A stretch of DNA of 64,000 nt from Treponema sp. (GTDB taxonomy: Bacteria; Spirochaetota; Spirochaetia; Treponematales; Treponemataceae), in assembly GCA_017449285.1 (NCBI GenBank), contig JAFSJX010000010.1:186001-250000 (forward strand). Direction: 5' to 3'. How positions within the stretch are numbered: the first letter of the stretch is position 1; every line of letters begins with the position of its first letter. The notes under the pieces are model-generated. The model ran no database searches, was not told the DNA's origin, and saw only the letters and a list, made by a program, of their open reading frames with translations. A program made the position numbers and the translations under genes. Shown piece after piece: positions 23,832 through 32,239 of this stretch.

Positions 23832-25112
23832 CTAAAACGTCGCCACTCCGTCCAAGTCCAGCGTGGCAAACAAATCGTCAATTGTCTCACGGCGGCGGAT
23901 TTGCTTGACACTGCCATCGGTGCGCAAAAGCAGTTCTCCTGCCCGCAACTTGCCGTTGTAGTTGAATCCCATCGCCCGTCCGTGCGCGCCAGCGTCGTGG
24001 ACAATCAAAATATCGCCGATGTCGATTTTGGGGAGCGGACGCTGGACGGCAAATTTGTCGCAGTTTTCGCACAGGCTTCCTACCACATCGTACACATGGT
24101 CACGCGGCGCATCTTCCTTTCCGCTCACCGTCAGCTCATGGTATGCGCCGTACATGCCGGGGCGCATCAAGTCCGCCATGCAGGCATCAGTTCCGATGTA
24201 TTCGCGGTAGATGTGCTTCTCATGGATTGCCTTTGTCACCAGCCAGCCGTACGGACCGGTAATCGGGCGCCCGCATTCAAAGCTGATAAGGAGCGGGTCG
24301 AGTCCCGCGGGAACGATTTTCTCGTCATAGAGCGCGCGGATTTTCTGCGCAACATAGTCCAAATCAACGCGCTTCTGTTCCGGCTTGTACGGAATGCCAA
24401 CGCCGCCGCCAAGGTCTACAAATTCAATGTTCACGCCGCATTCTTTCTGCACTTCAAGCACAAGGTCGAACACAAGGCGCGCAGTGTCCACAAAAAAGTC
24501 CGGGTTCAGTTCGTTTGAGGCGACCATCGTATGCAGACCAAAATGACGGACACCCTCAGCCTTGCACTTTTTGTACGCCTCAATCAACTGGTCATGCGTG
24601 CAGCCGTATTTTGCTTCCTCGGGCTTTCCGATAATCGCGTTGCCACCCTTTTTGAGCGGGCCCGGATTGTAGCGGAAACAGATTGTGTCGGGCAATTTTC
24701 CCAAAGCATTCTTCAAGAAATCAATATGCGTCACGTCGTCAAGGTTGATGATGTTTCCCTCACGGAACGCATATTCATATTCGGAAGCGGGCGTTTCGTT
24801 GGACGTGAACATGACCATATCGCCCTTGATTCCCGCCATCTTGGAAAGCATGAGTTCCGGGAGCGAAGAGCAGTCCGCCCCGCAGCCTTCCTCGGCAAGC
24901 ACTTTGAGGATGTAGGGATTTGGGCACGCCTTGACCGCAAAAAATTCACGGAACTTGGGGAACAGGCTGAACGCCTTCTTGAAATACCGCATGTTCTCGC
25001 GGATTGCCTTTTCATCGTACAGATAGAACGGCGTGGGATATGTTTTTGTCAGATTGACCAATGCTTCGTGTGAAAGGGGAAAAGTTTTTTTCTCTGCGAC
25101 ATCAGAACTCAT
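23832..25112 (-). CDS. lysA: Diaminopimelate decarboxylase
   Basis: A 426-residue fold-III PLP enzyme that decarboxylates meso-diaminopimelate to lysine. The PLP lysine is in FFAVKACPN, the glycine loop in FVDLGGGVGIPY, and the active-site cysteine in VGSLCENCDKFA, with the substrate-binding end HDAGAHGRAMGFNYNG. The start at 25112 has GAGGC upstream; an in-frame extension to 25205 is rejected because it is hydrophobic and unlike the family. It converges on vanX with one base between the stops. asd, dapA and thrA elsewhere in the window supply the same pathway. Confidence 0.92.
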   Translation of the reverse strand: MSSDVAEKKTFPLSHEALVNLTKTYPTPFYLYDEKAIRENMRYFKKAFSLFPKFREFFAVKACPNPYILKVLAEEGCGADCSSLPELMLSKMAGIKGDMVMFTSNETPASEYEYAFREGNIINLDDVTHIDFLKNALGKLPDTICFRYNPGPLKKGGNAIIGKPEEAKYGCTHDQLIEAYKKCKAEGVRHFGLHTMVASNELNPDFFVDTARLVFDLVLEVQKECGVNIEFVDLGGGVGIPYKPEQKRVDLDYVAQKIRALYDEKIVPAGLDPLLISFECGRPITGPYGWLVTKAIHEKHIYREYIGTDACMADLMRPGMYGAYHELTVSGKEDAPRDHVYDVVGSLCENCDKFAVQRPLPKIDIGDILIVHDAGAHGRAMGFNYNGKLRAGELLLRTDGSVKQIRRRETIDDLFATLDLDGVATF

Positions 25113-25265
25113 TGTGTGCCTCGCTTTTTTTGGAATATGGAAACAGTGTAGCAGAAAAACGAAACTTTTGGAAGATAAAAACACAGTATCATTCGAGGCA
25201 AACATTATGATGCGTCTACCTTATTTTGAGCGCAAATTTCTATAGGCATTCACCTTAAAAAACAC

Positions 25266-25271
25266 TATAAT
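25266..25271 (+). promoter_or_regulatory. -10 box of the flavin reductase gene, leaderless type
   Basis: A consensus TATAAT ends six bases before the ATG at 25278, and no Shine-Dalgarno sequence is present. The -35 is not clear. Confidence 0.5.
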
Positions 25272-25277
25272 AGAAAT

Positions 25278-26045
25278 ATGATGGAAGAAGCCGCAAAAGA
25301 AAAGAAAACTATCCTCGTTATGGTCGGAAGTCCTAAAAACGAACGGAGCGGAACGCTTGTGCCGACCAACGCATTTGTTGAGGGAATGATGGCATCAGGT
25401 GAATATGAAAGCGAGTACATCTATATCGACCGCATGAATATAAAACCCTGCCGAGGATGTCTTAGTTGCTGGGGAAGACCTGACGGCAGCTGCTTTATGA
25501 AAGATGATGACGTTCCTAAAATACGCCGCAAACTGGAGAATGCAGATGTCGTTATCTGGAGTTTTCCGCTGTATCTTTTCGGCGTTCCAGGTCAAATGAA
25601 ATGTCTTATGGACAGAATCGTGGGCATGGTTCATCCCTACATGGGGCAAAAACTCGAAGACCCCGATGCGCTCAACAAACCAATGCACGGTCTTCAAAAT
25701 CAAAAAGAAGGTCAGAAGATTTTACTGCTTTCAAGTTGCGCATGGTGCGACATTGATGTTGTCTATGAGCCAATCGTAAAACAGTTCGACATCATTCTTG
25801 GCAAAGACGGATACCAACTCGTGGCATGTCCTCAAATGAGGTCCCTTCACCACAGGGGCGGAGCGCGCCGACTCAAAATGCTTCATGACAAATACTATCA
25901 GGGCGGAGTCGAAATGACTCAAAACGGCGCACTTTCCAAAGAAACGATTGCCCTTTTGCAGAAACCGCTTTTCAGCGATGATGTCTACAAGACACTGGTA
26001 GTTGAATTTGTCACCCACATGTTCGACCGGGACGACAATTTTTAG
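25278..26045 (+). CDS. NADPH-dependent FMN reductase / iron-sulfur flavoprotein-like
   Basis: A 255-residue flavodoxin-fold protein. The phosphate loop is VMVGSPKNERSGT; the CRGCLSCW..GSCFMKDDD motif is shared with the family of iron-sulfur flavoproteins and multimeric flavodoxin WrbA-like reductases; WSFPLYLFGVPGQMKCLMDR is the second flavin loop. It is probably a cytoplasmic flavin or redox reductase; whether the cysteines hold a cluster is not decidable here. After the TAG stop the frame stays open for another 54 codons (26046-26210). Confidence 0.85.
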   Translation: MMEEAAKEKKTILVMVGSPKNERSGTLVPTNAFVEGMMASGEYESEYIYIDRMNIKPCRGCLSCWGRPDGSCFMKDDDVPKIRRKLENADVVIWSFPLYLFGVPGQMKCLMDRIVGMVHPYMGQKLEDPDALNKPMHGLQNQKEGQKILLLSSCAWCDIDVVYEPIVKQFDIILGKDGYQLVACPQMRSLHHRGGARRLKMLHDKYYQGGVEMTQNGALSKETIALLQKPLFSDDVYKTLVVEFVTHMFDRDDNF

Positions 26046-26210
26046 GCACGACTGCATAACCGTTTACAGGATTCACACTGGCCAAATCCACAAGATGAAC
26101 TTTGGCTGGCAGGAACGCTTCGTGCCGTCATGATGGCGGAAAGCGCAGAGAAGTGTTATTACGTTCCTGGCATGATGGAAAGTTCATCGTTTATCATCAT
26201 CATACGATAA
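26046..26210 (+). other. In-frame open continuation after the flavin reductase TAG
   Basis: Read in the same frame beyond TAG (26043-26045), 54 sense codons follow to TAA, giving ARLHNRLQDSHWPNPQDELW and so on, which looks protein-like. It overlaps the end of the convergent gene. It may be a remnant of a former gene or of a longer reductase; stop-codon readthrough has no independent support. Confidence 0.25.
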
Positions 26211-26572
26211 CTCAACTCGTCACGGGGAAGTGGTCCAACAAAGCCTCTGAATGGCTCACGGCTTTTTTTGAGTGCGTCCACAAGGGTCATAAAATCAACC
26301 TGCTTCAGCATGGACTGCTGCTCAACAAGCGAAAAATTGAACACATAAGCACCAATTTTTTGCGCGGTGGCAATACGGCTCGTTTCGTCCAGTTCCCATA
26401 TAGGCAAAACACAATACTTATGCCGAATCTGCTCGATGCTCGGAACATAGCGAACAAACGCCCAATCTTTCTGCTTCATAGCACGGATAAGCGTCTGAAC
26501 TTTTCCATGCTGCAGATCCATGAAGTCATCAATGCGATTGCCATTCTGTACTTGAACTATCAACTGTGCCAT
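26159..26572 (-). CDS. Conserved hypothetical protein, 137 residues
   Basis: Not recognised. It is a soluble, mixed alpha/beta protein without membrane helices: MAQLIVQVQNG, then DDFMDLQHGKVQTLIRAMKQ, IWELDETSRIATAQKIGAYV, VDFMTLVDALKKSREPFRGF. The start is firm because a consensus promoter (TTGACA, 26607-26602; 17 bases; TATTAT, 26584-26579) ends six bases before the ATG. It lies between the flavin reductase and asd, convergent with the former. Confidence 0.75.
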   Translation of the reverse strand: MAQLIVQVQNGNRIDDFMDLQHGKVQTLIRAMKQKDWAFVRYVPSIEQIRHKYCVLPIWELDETSRIATAQKIGAYVFNFSLVEQQSMLKQVDFMTLVDALKKSREPFRGFVGPLPRDELSYRMMMINDELSIMPGT

Positions 26573-26578
26573 TACTCT

Positions 26579-26607
26579 ATAATACCACGCTTTTCGCAGA
26601 TTGTCAA
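26579..26607 (-). promoter_or_regulatory. Strong leaderless promoter of the 137-residue gene
   Basis: TTGACA, exactly 17 bases, TATTAT and six bases to ATG. This is the clearest leaderless case in the window. The -35 box lies 10 bases from the asd stop codon. Confidence 0.8.
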
Positions 26608-26616
26608 AAAAATGGG

Positions 26617-27720
26617 CTACAGTTTATCAAAAAAACCTTTCGCCTTCAGCAATTCTGCGTTCAGAATGCCACCAAGTGCCGCACCTCGCTTTGTGTTGTG
26701 GCTAAGCGCAACAAATTTTACGTCAAACACATTGCACTTGCGAAGCCGTCCCAAAACACATGCCATACCTTTTTCGGTGTCGCGGTCACGGTTTGGCTGC
26801 GGGCGATTGTTTTCCGTGCGGTACACAATCGGATGCTCCGGTGCGCTGGGGAGTTTGAGTTCCTGCGGCACAGATGAGAATTTTTCCCACACACGCAAAA
26901 TTTCTTCAAGGCTCGGCTTTTTATCTTCTGGTAAATCAAATTCCAAATTCACGCAGGCGGTATGCCCGTCAATCACGGGAACACGCGTACACGTTGAGGA
27001 AACAACGGGAAGAGATGCGTTCTCAATTTTTCCGCCGCTCACTTTGCCCAAAATCTTGAGGCATTCTTTTTCGGTTTTCTCTTCTTCGCCGCCGATGTAC
27101 GGAACGATATTGTCAATCATATCAAAAGATGGAACGCCAGGATACCCTGCGCCAGAAACGGCCTGCAAAGTAGTGACAATCATACGCTTAACGGGATAGC
27201 CCGCCTGCTGGAGCGCGTAGAGCGGCATCATATAAGTCTGGAGACTACAGTTCGGCTTAACGGCGATAAACCCTTTGTCCCAGCCGTGATGCTTCTGCTG
27301 CTCCTTAATAATGTCCAAATGAGCAAAGTTAATTTCAGGAACGAGCATAGGAACATCTTCCGTCCAACGGTTTGCGCTCGCGTTTGACACAACGGGAATT
27401 CCTTCGGCGGCATAAGCCTCTTCCAACGCCTTAATCTCATCCTTTCCCATTTCCAGCGCGCTGAACACAAATTTGCACTTGCCCAAAGCCAGTTTGGGGT
27501 CGTTCGCATCCTGTACGGTGAGGTTTGCGACTCCTGCAGGAATATTCGCGCCAATGAGCCAGCGGTTTTCCACGGCATCCTTGTATAATTTTCCCGCGCT
27601 CCTCGGACTTGCCGCCACATAGGTCACGGTAAACCAAGGATGATTTTCCAGCAACTTGATATATCTTTGTCCGACCATGCCAGTCGCACCTAAAACGCCA
27701 ACACTTATCTTATTACTCAT
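26617..27720 (-). CDS. asd: Aspartate-semialdehyde dehydrogenase (archaeal/fungal type)
   Basis: A 367-residue enzyme reducing aspartyl phosphate to aspartate semialdehyde with NADPH, the branch point to lysine, threonine and methionine. N-terminal GVLGATGMVGQRYIKLLENH, catalytic cysteine in KPNCSLQTYMMPLY, and SAGYPG. The spacing and sequence are those of the archaeal/fungal class rather than the enterobacterial class. The start at 27720 has GGAGAAAG; an in-frame extension to 27750 is less likely. dapA lies upstream on the same strand. Confidence 0.93.
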   Translation of the reverse strand: MSNKISVGVLGATGMVGQRYIKLLENHPWFTVTYVAASPRSAGKLYKDAVENRWLIGANIPAGVANLTVQDANDPKLALGKCKFVFSALEMGKDEIKALEEAYAAEGIPVVSNASANRWTEDVPMLVPEINFAHLDIIKEQQKHHGWDKGFIAVKPNCSLQTYMMPLYALQQAGYPVKRMIVTTLQAVSGAGYPGVPSFDMIDNIVPYIGGEEEKTEKECLKILGKVSGGKIENASLPVVSSTCTRVPVIDGHTACVNLEFDLPEDKKPSLEEILRVWEKFSSVPQELKLPSAPEHPIVYRTENNRPQPNRDRDTEKGMACVLGRLRKCNVFDVKFVALSHNTKRGAALGGILNAELLKAKGFFDKL

Positions 27721-27850
27721 AATTCTTTCTCCACAATTTAAGTTTCTCACAGAGCCACAGAGTTTAGGAGCGCACAGAGAGCGCAGTGCAAGAGTATGAT
27801 TTCCTTAACTATAGAAATCTCTCTGTGTCCTCTTTAACTCTGTGGGGAAT
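27721..27850. repeat. CACAGAG-type intergenic repeat between dapA and asd
   Basis: Carries CACAGAGCCACAGAGTT near 27750 and, inverted, CTCTCTGTGTCCTCTTTAACT and CTCTGTGGGG near 27820-27845, so the gap folds back on itself. A related degenerate copy lies at 56400-56445. No gene. Confidence 0.6.
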
Positions 27851-28756
27851 TTATAACCCACAGTCTTTCAAGGCCTTTTCTATTACTTTCTTTGCCTCAT
27901 CGTGAACTTCTACCAACGGCAGACGCAATGCGCCGGCGGGAAGCCCTTTGTAATTCATCGCATATTTGATGCTCGTGGGGTTTCCGTCCACAAATGCCGC
28001 CTTGAAGAACGGAAGCAGACGATAATGCAACTCGCGGGCTTTTTTCATATCGCCAGAAAGGGCTGCCTGTGTCATCTCCGTCACTTCTGCAGGGGCAAGA
28101 TTTGACACCACGGAAACAATACCGTCTCCGCCAACAGCAACCAACGGCAATGTCAATCCGTCGTCTCCGCTCAGCACGGCAAAATCCGGCTTTTTTGATT
28201 TAATTGTAGCGATAACAGCCATCATCTGATTGATGTCGCCGCTCGCCTCTTTTACGCCAATAATGTTTGGAAGTTCTGCAATGCGCGCCAAAAGCGGTGT
28301 GGAAATATTCTTCCCGGTTCGTCCTGCAATATTGTACACGACAATCGGAACACCCACTTTGCTCACTGCCTCAAAATGGCGGAAAATTCCTTCATCGCTG
28401 GGCTTGTTGTAGTATGGAGTGACGACCAAAGCCGCGTCCGCCCCCATCTCTTTTGCACGTTCACAGTAGCGCACCGCATCCCGCGTATTGTTTGAGCCAG
28501 CACCAATAATTACCGGCACTTTTTTTCCATGCTGTTTTTCCCATGCGCGCACTTCGCCAAGAACAATTTCAATCATTTTTTTCTCTTCGTCCTCAGCCAG
28601 TGTGGGTGTCTCTCCCGTTGTACCCAGCGGAACAAGACCATCTATTCCTTTTTCCAGCTGGAACAAAACATTCTTCCGAAAGCCCTCATAATCCACCGAA
28701 CCGTCTTTGTTCATCGGCGTGACCATAGCAGTAAAAGCACCGCGCAATGCACTCAT
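27851..28756 (-). CDS. dapA: 4-hydroxy-tetrahydrodipicolinate synthase
   Basis: A 301-residue class I aldolase condensing pyruvate with aspartate semialdehyde, the first step of the diaminopimelate branch. Motifs: LGTTGETPTL, the catalytic tyrosine in VVTPYYNKPS, and the Schiff-base lysine in IGVKEASGD. The start at 28756 has AGGAG; upstream in-frame residues to 28861 are not family-like. Promoter: TTGCAG (28834-28829), 17 bases, TATTAT (28811-28806). asd follows after the CACAGAG repeat. Confidence 0.95.
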   Translation of the reverse strand: MSALRGAFTAMVTPMNKDGSVDYEGFRKNVLFQLEKGIDGLVPLGTTGETPTLAEDEEKKMIEIVLGEVRAWEKQHGKKVPVIIGAGSNNTRDAVRYCERAKEMGADAALVVTPYYNKPSDEGIFRHFEAVSKVGVPIVVYNIAGRTGKNISTPLLARIAELPNIIGVKEASGDINQMMAVIATIKSKKPDFAVLSGDDGLTLPLVAVGGDGIVSVVSNLAPAEVTEMTQAALSGDMKKARELHYRLLPFFKAAFVDGNPTSIKYAMNYKGLPAGALRLPLVEVHDEAKKVIEKALKDCGL

Positions 28757-28805
28757 CTTTTCACTCCTAAAATATGGCGTCCCCGCGCCAGCAATCTTCT
28801 GTACT

Positions 28806-28845
28806 ATAATACTGACTTTTCCTACTAACTGCAATATGCTATACT
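28806..28845. promoter_or_regulatory. Overlapping divergent promoters of dapA and the MATE gene
   Basis: Minus strand: TTGCAG-17-TATTAT for dapA (28834-28806). Plus strand: -10 TATACT (28840-28845), seven bases before the MATE ATG at 28853, a leaderless layout; its -35 is weak. Confidence 0.55.
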
Positions 28846-28852
28846 CTTCTTT

Positions 28853-30292
28853 ATGGAACAAGAGTTACAATCAGCAGAATCCTCACAGGTGATAACCCTT
28901 GACCACAAGGAAGCCCGCCGCCGCGATATGATTCTAAACGGCCCGCAGATAAAAACCATTTTTACCATTGCCCTGCCACTAGTTTTTTACAACAGCCTGC
29001 ACCAAGTTTTCCAGCTGATAGACACGATTATCGCCGCAAATATGAGCGCGGGGGTAGTCAGCACGGTCAGTTTTATCGGGCAGATTGAGACCATGCTCTA
29101 CGCAATCGGAACAGGTCTTTCCGTAGGTGGCTCAATTCTTATCAGCAGAAGTTACGGCGCAGGAAACATGGAAAAAGCCCGCGCCCAAATCAGCACGCTG
29201 TTTTTTTCATGTCTTGCAATCAGTGCCGTCATTCTTTCGCTTGCCGTACCGTTCGCCTACCCATTCCTCAGACTGCTCCGTATGCCCGAAGAACTTATCG
29301 GACAAGGAACGATGTACTTTATCCTGACGATTCTGAACATCGTCTTTCATTTTATCAACATCATCTACCTTGCCATCGAAAAATCCCGCGGAAACACAAA
29401 AATAATCATGTGGTGCAACATTCTGGTGATGGTCGCCAAAACGATTCTGAACACCGTAGTGATTATACTGATGAAGACGAACACCGTCACGCTGAACACC
29501 GCCATGCTCCTGCTTCCCGTGGCAACGATGTCCGCAGAATTTCTGCTTACGATTATCGCGCTCGCCAACCTTGCAAGCAAAAAAAATCCGTTCCGCCTGA
29601 GTATCCGTCACTGCACGTTCAGAAAGACATTCATTCTGCCGCTCTCATCGCTAAGCATTCCGATTTTTCTGGAAAAATTTATCTTTGCGTTCGGAAAGGT
29701 CATCGTCAATTCTATGTGCGCCACAATGGGAACAACTGTCGTAGGTGCGCTGGGAGTTTCAAACCGTCTTGGAGGTTTTTCCACAAATCCGCCCGCTGGA
29801 TTCCAGGAAGCAGAATCAAGTCTTATCAGCAACAATCTGGGCAACAAAAACGTGGAACGTGCGCTGGGTATTTTTTATCGCACGCTTGTCATCAATCTGA
29901 TTATCGCCGCACTCTTTTTTACCATTATGATTACCTTTAAGGATTCAATCATCTTTATTTTTGCAAAGGGAGATGCCGCATTCGCCGCAGAAATAAACGC
30001 CATCTACACCTACGAATGTTGGGATTCTGTGCTTGTCTCCATCAGCGCGTCCGTCATGGGATTACTGTACGGCTTCGGGAAAACACGTATTTCTACCTTG
30101 CTCAGCATCATCCGTTTGTTCGTCTACCGCATTCCCCCGCTCTTCCTGCTGATTCGTTTCACAAACATCGGAATTCCCGCCGTAGGAATCGCCATGCTCA
30201 TCAGTAACGGGGCAGTCGGCATTACCGCTGGAATCGTCGCAATCATCTTTATCCGCAGAATCAAAACAGGCAGAGAAAACTGGGAAATGTAA
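28853..30292 (+). CDS. MATE-family efflux transporter
   Basis: A 479-residue inner membrane protein with about twelve helices in two halves, typical of the multidrug and toxin extrusion family (DinF/NorM-like). N-terminal half: ALPLVFYNSLHQVFQLIDTI and GTGLSVGGSILISRSYGAG; second half: LGVSNRLGGFSTNPPAGFQE. It exports organic cations or flavins with Na+ or H+; the substrate is unknown. It is monocistronic and followed by a GC-rich repeat. A short hydrophilic N-terminus (MEQELQSAESS) precedes helix 1. Confidence 0.92.
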   Translation: MEQELQSAESSQVITLDHKEARRRDMILNGPQIKTIFTIALPLVFYNSLHQVFQLIDTIIAANMSAGVVSTVSFIGQIETMLYAIGTGLSVGGSILISRSYGAGNMEKARAQISTLFFSCLAISAVILSLAVPFAYPFLRLLRMPEELIGQGTMYFILTILNIVFHFINIIYLAIEKSRGNTKIIMWCNILVMVAKTILNTVVIILMKTNTVTLNTAMLLLPVATMSAEFLLTIIALANLASKKNPFRLSIRHCTFRKTFILPLSSLSIPIFLEKFIFAFGKVIVNSMCATMGTTVVGALGVSNRLGGFSTNPPAGFQEAESSLISNNLGNKNVERALGIFYRTLVINLIIAALFFTIMITFKDSIIFIFAKGDAAFAAEINAIYTYECWDSVLVSISASVMGLLYGFGKTRISTLLSIIRLFVYRIPPLFLLIRFTNIGIPAVGIAMLISNGAVGITAGIVAIIFIRRIKTGRENWEM

Positions 30293-30405
30293 GGGCGGTC
30301 CGGCTTGCGCCGTCGCTACGTCCGCCCTTCGCTCACGCTCATTACCGGCCTGCGGTTTTGCCGCAATGCCGGCAACTGCGGGGCTTCCATCGCTACCGCT
30401 TTCTC
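30293..30405. repeat. GC-rich mosaic repeat after the MATE gene
   Basis: GGGCGGTCCGGCTTGCGCCG..GGGGCTTCCATCGCTACCGCTTTC. Its reverse complement contains GAAAGCGG..AGCGATGGAAG, also found inside the 1376-1600 element, so it is an inverted mosaic relative. Confidence 0.5.
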
Positions 30406-30409
30406 AATT

Positions 30410-30449
30410 TTAATTCATTTTAACTCATTTTAACTCATCTTAACTCATT
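30410..30449 (+). repeat. Four 10-bp direct repeats, probable operator array
   Basis: TTAAYTCATY occurs four times at exactly 10-base steps (30410, 30420, 30430, 30440). The array ends 16 bases upstream of the -35 box of the following regulator gene. One helical turn per unit suggests a cooperative DNA-binding protein. Confidence 0.75.
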
Positions 30450-30465
30450 TCTTTTAAAACATATA

Positions 30466-30494
30466 TTGCATTTTTCAAAAATACAAGTTAAACT
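30466..30494 (+). promoter_or_regulatory. Promoter of the AlbA-type regulator 1 gene
   Basis: TTGCAT (30466-30471), 17 bases, TAAACT (30489-30494). GTTAAACT is repeated at the -10 box (30487-30494 and 30498-30505), resembling the upstream units. Confidence 0.6.
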
Positions 30495-30522
30495 AAGTTA
30501 AACTTCATTAAAAGGAGCGCGT

Positions 30523-32187
30523 ATGAGAACTATTCCTTTTGCAGAAAGTATGTCGGTCGAATTCAAGAGCGACAGGGCGGTGCTGGCAGACAGCGAACTT
30601 TTGGACGAAGTGATAGGCTTTGCGAACACCGAAGGCGGCACTATCTACCTTGGCGTGGAAGACGACGGCATCATAACGGGCGTAAGTAAAAAGCATGCGG
30701 ATTCAATCGGCGTGTGCGCGCTCATTGCGAACAAAACCGTGCCGTCGCTGCCGGTGCGGGCAGATTTGCTCACCGAAGAATCACAGCCTGTGCTTGCCAT
30801 TTATGTGCCGCAAAGCAAAACCGTCATATCCAGTTCCAGCGGGAAAATAATGCGGCGCAGGCTCAAGCTGGACGGCACGCCCGAAGTCGTTCCTCTGTAC
30901 TCATACGAAATCACCACGCGCCTTTCGGATCTTAGTCTGCTGGATTATTCGGCACGGGTTCTTACAGAAGCGTCCGCAGACGATTTTTCATCGGCAGAAA
31001 TCGCACGGTTACGAAGCCTCATTCAGAAAAATCCTGCCAGCGACAAAACCTTGCTCAACCTTGACGATGAGGAACTGGAAATCGCGCTTCATCTGGTGGC
31101 AAAATCTGATTCCGCAGAAAAAAACTATGCGCCCACGGTAACGGGTATGCTGCTCATCGGCAAGCGGGAAAAAATTCGTGCGCTTATTCCAACTGCCCGC
31201 GCCGAATTCCAAGTGCTGGAAGGCACGACCGTCCGCGTAAACGAAGAGACCGATGAGCCGATTCTTGCCGTGGTAGAAAAATTTCAGACCTACTTCGAGG
31301 CATGGAATCCAGAAGAAGAATTTGAGAGCAATATGTACCGCGCGGGCTTTCCCGAATTCAGCAAGAGCGCGTTCCGCGAGGCATTGGTAAACGCATTCTG
31401 TCACCGCGATTATTCCCAACTGGGCGCAGTGCGCATTCTGATTGACAACGAAGGTCTTTCCGTAAGCAGTCCCGGCGGATTCATCGACGGAATCAGCGCG
31501 GAAAATCTGTTGATAGCAGAGCCACACGGACGAAACCCCTGCCTTGCCGACGTTCTGAAACGCATCGGTCTTGCGGAAAAAACGGGCAGAGGAATCGACC
31601 GCATCTACGAGGGACAAATTATCTACGGAAGGATGTGGCCGGACTATTCGGAATCCACCAGCCGCTATGTGCGAGTGTTCTTACAACGGGCAAAACCAGA
31701 CTATTCATTTTACAGAATGATTCAGTCTGCGACAGAACAGAACAAATTCCCGCTCTCCATTCACCAACTGCTGATTCTTTCCCTGCTCAAAACCGAAGGC
31801 ATCTGCACAAAGGACGAAATTCGCAAGAAAGCATGGCTCAGTCCTGCCCGCTTTGAGGCTGCCATGGAACAGTTGCGCGGCTTGCACTTGATACGCATTT
31901 CTGGCACGGAGAAAAAGCCAAAGTACCAGCTTTCCCCGCTTCCTGCCGTTACGTCCGCATATTATGCTATCAGAGAGCCGCCCACAAGAATGGTGATTGC
32001 CGAGCAAAGCATTGACACCGTGCGCCAACTTGCCCGACACAACGGCGGCGTTATCTCAAAGGAAGAAATTGCGGGCGCACTGGGCATCACGCCGTCACAG
32101 GCATACACGCTGATAAAGCAATACGTAAGTGACGGCACCATGCAGATTGCACAGAAAGGCAAATACGCAAAATATTGGGTTCGCTAA
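30523..32187 (+). CDS. AlbA_2-domain ATP-binding transcriptional regulator 1
   Basis: A 554-residue protein. The N-terminal Schlafen-type AlbA_2 domain (about residues 1-125; VEFKSDRA, ANTEGGTIYLGVEDDG) is followed by a GHKL-like ATP-binding region (about 270-390; ALVNAFCHRDYSQLGAVRIL, NPCLADVLKRIGLAEKTGRG) and C-terminal winged-helix segments (ITPSQAYTLIKQYVSDGTMQ). This is the COG2865 architecture, usually called a transcriptional regulator. AAAGGAG precedes the ATG. Four direct repeats upstream suggest autoregulation. It converges on the giant lipoprotein pair, and a second homologue flanks the other side. Confidence 0.85.
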   Translation: MRTIPFAESMSVEFKSDRAVLADSELLDEVIGFANTEGGTIYLGVEDDGIITGVSKKHADSIGVCALIANKTVPSLPVRADLLTEESQPVLAIYVPQSKTVISSSSGKIMRRRLKLDGTPEVVPLYSYEITTRLSDLSLLDYSARVLTEASADDFSSAEIARLRSLIQKNPASDKTLLNLDDEELEIALHLVAKSDSAEKNYAPTVTGMLLIGKREKIRALIPTARAEFQVLEGTTVRVNEETDEPILAVVEKFQTYFEAWNPEEEFESNMYRAGFPEFSKSAFREALVNAFCHRDYSQLGAVRILIDNEGLSVSSPGGFIDGISAENLLIAEPHGRNPCLADVLKRIGLAEKTGRGIDRIYEGQIIYGRMWPDYSESTSRYVRVFLQRAKPDYSFYRMIQSATEQNKFPLSIHQLLILSLLKTEGICTKDEIRKKAWLSPARFEAAMEQLRGLHLIRISGTEKKPKYQLSPLPAVTSAYYAIREPPTRMVIAEQSIDTVRQLARHNGGVISKEEIAGALGITPSQAYTLIKQYVSDGTMQIAQKGKYAKYWVR

Positions 32188-32188
32188 G

Positions 32189-32208
32189 GCGATGGAGGCT
32201 CATCGCCA
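32189..32208. terminator. Hairpin between convergent genes
   Basis: GGCGATG-GAGGCT-CATCGCC forms a 7-bp stem right after the regulator stop. There is no T-run, so termination is only suggested. Confidence 0.4.
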
Positions 32209-32239
32209 GTGTGCAAAATACAGGGGAAAGCAGAATAAA

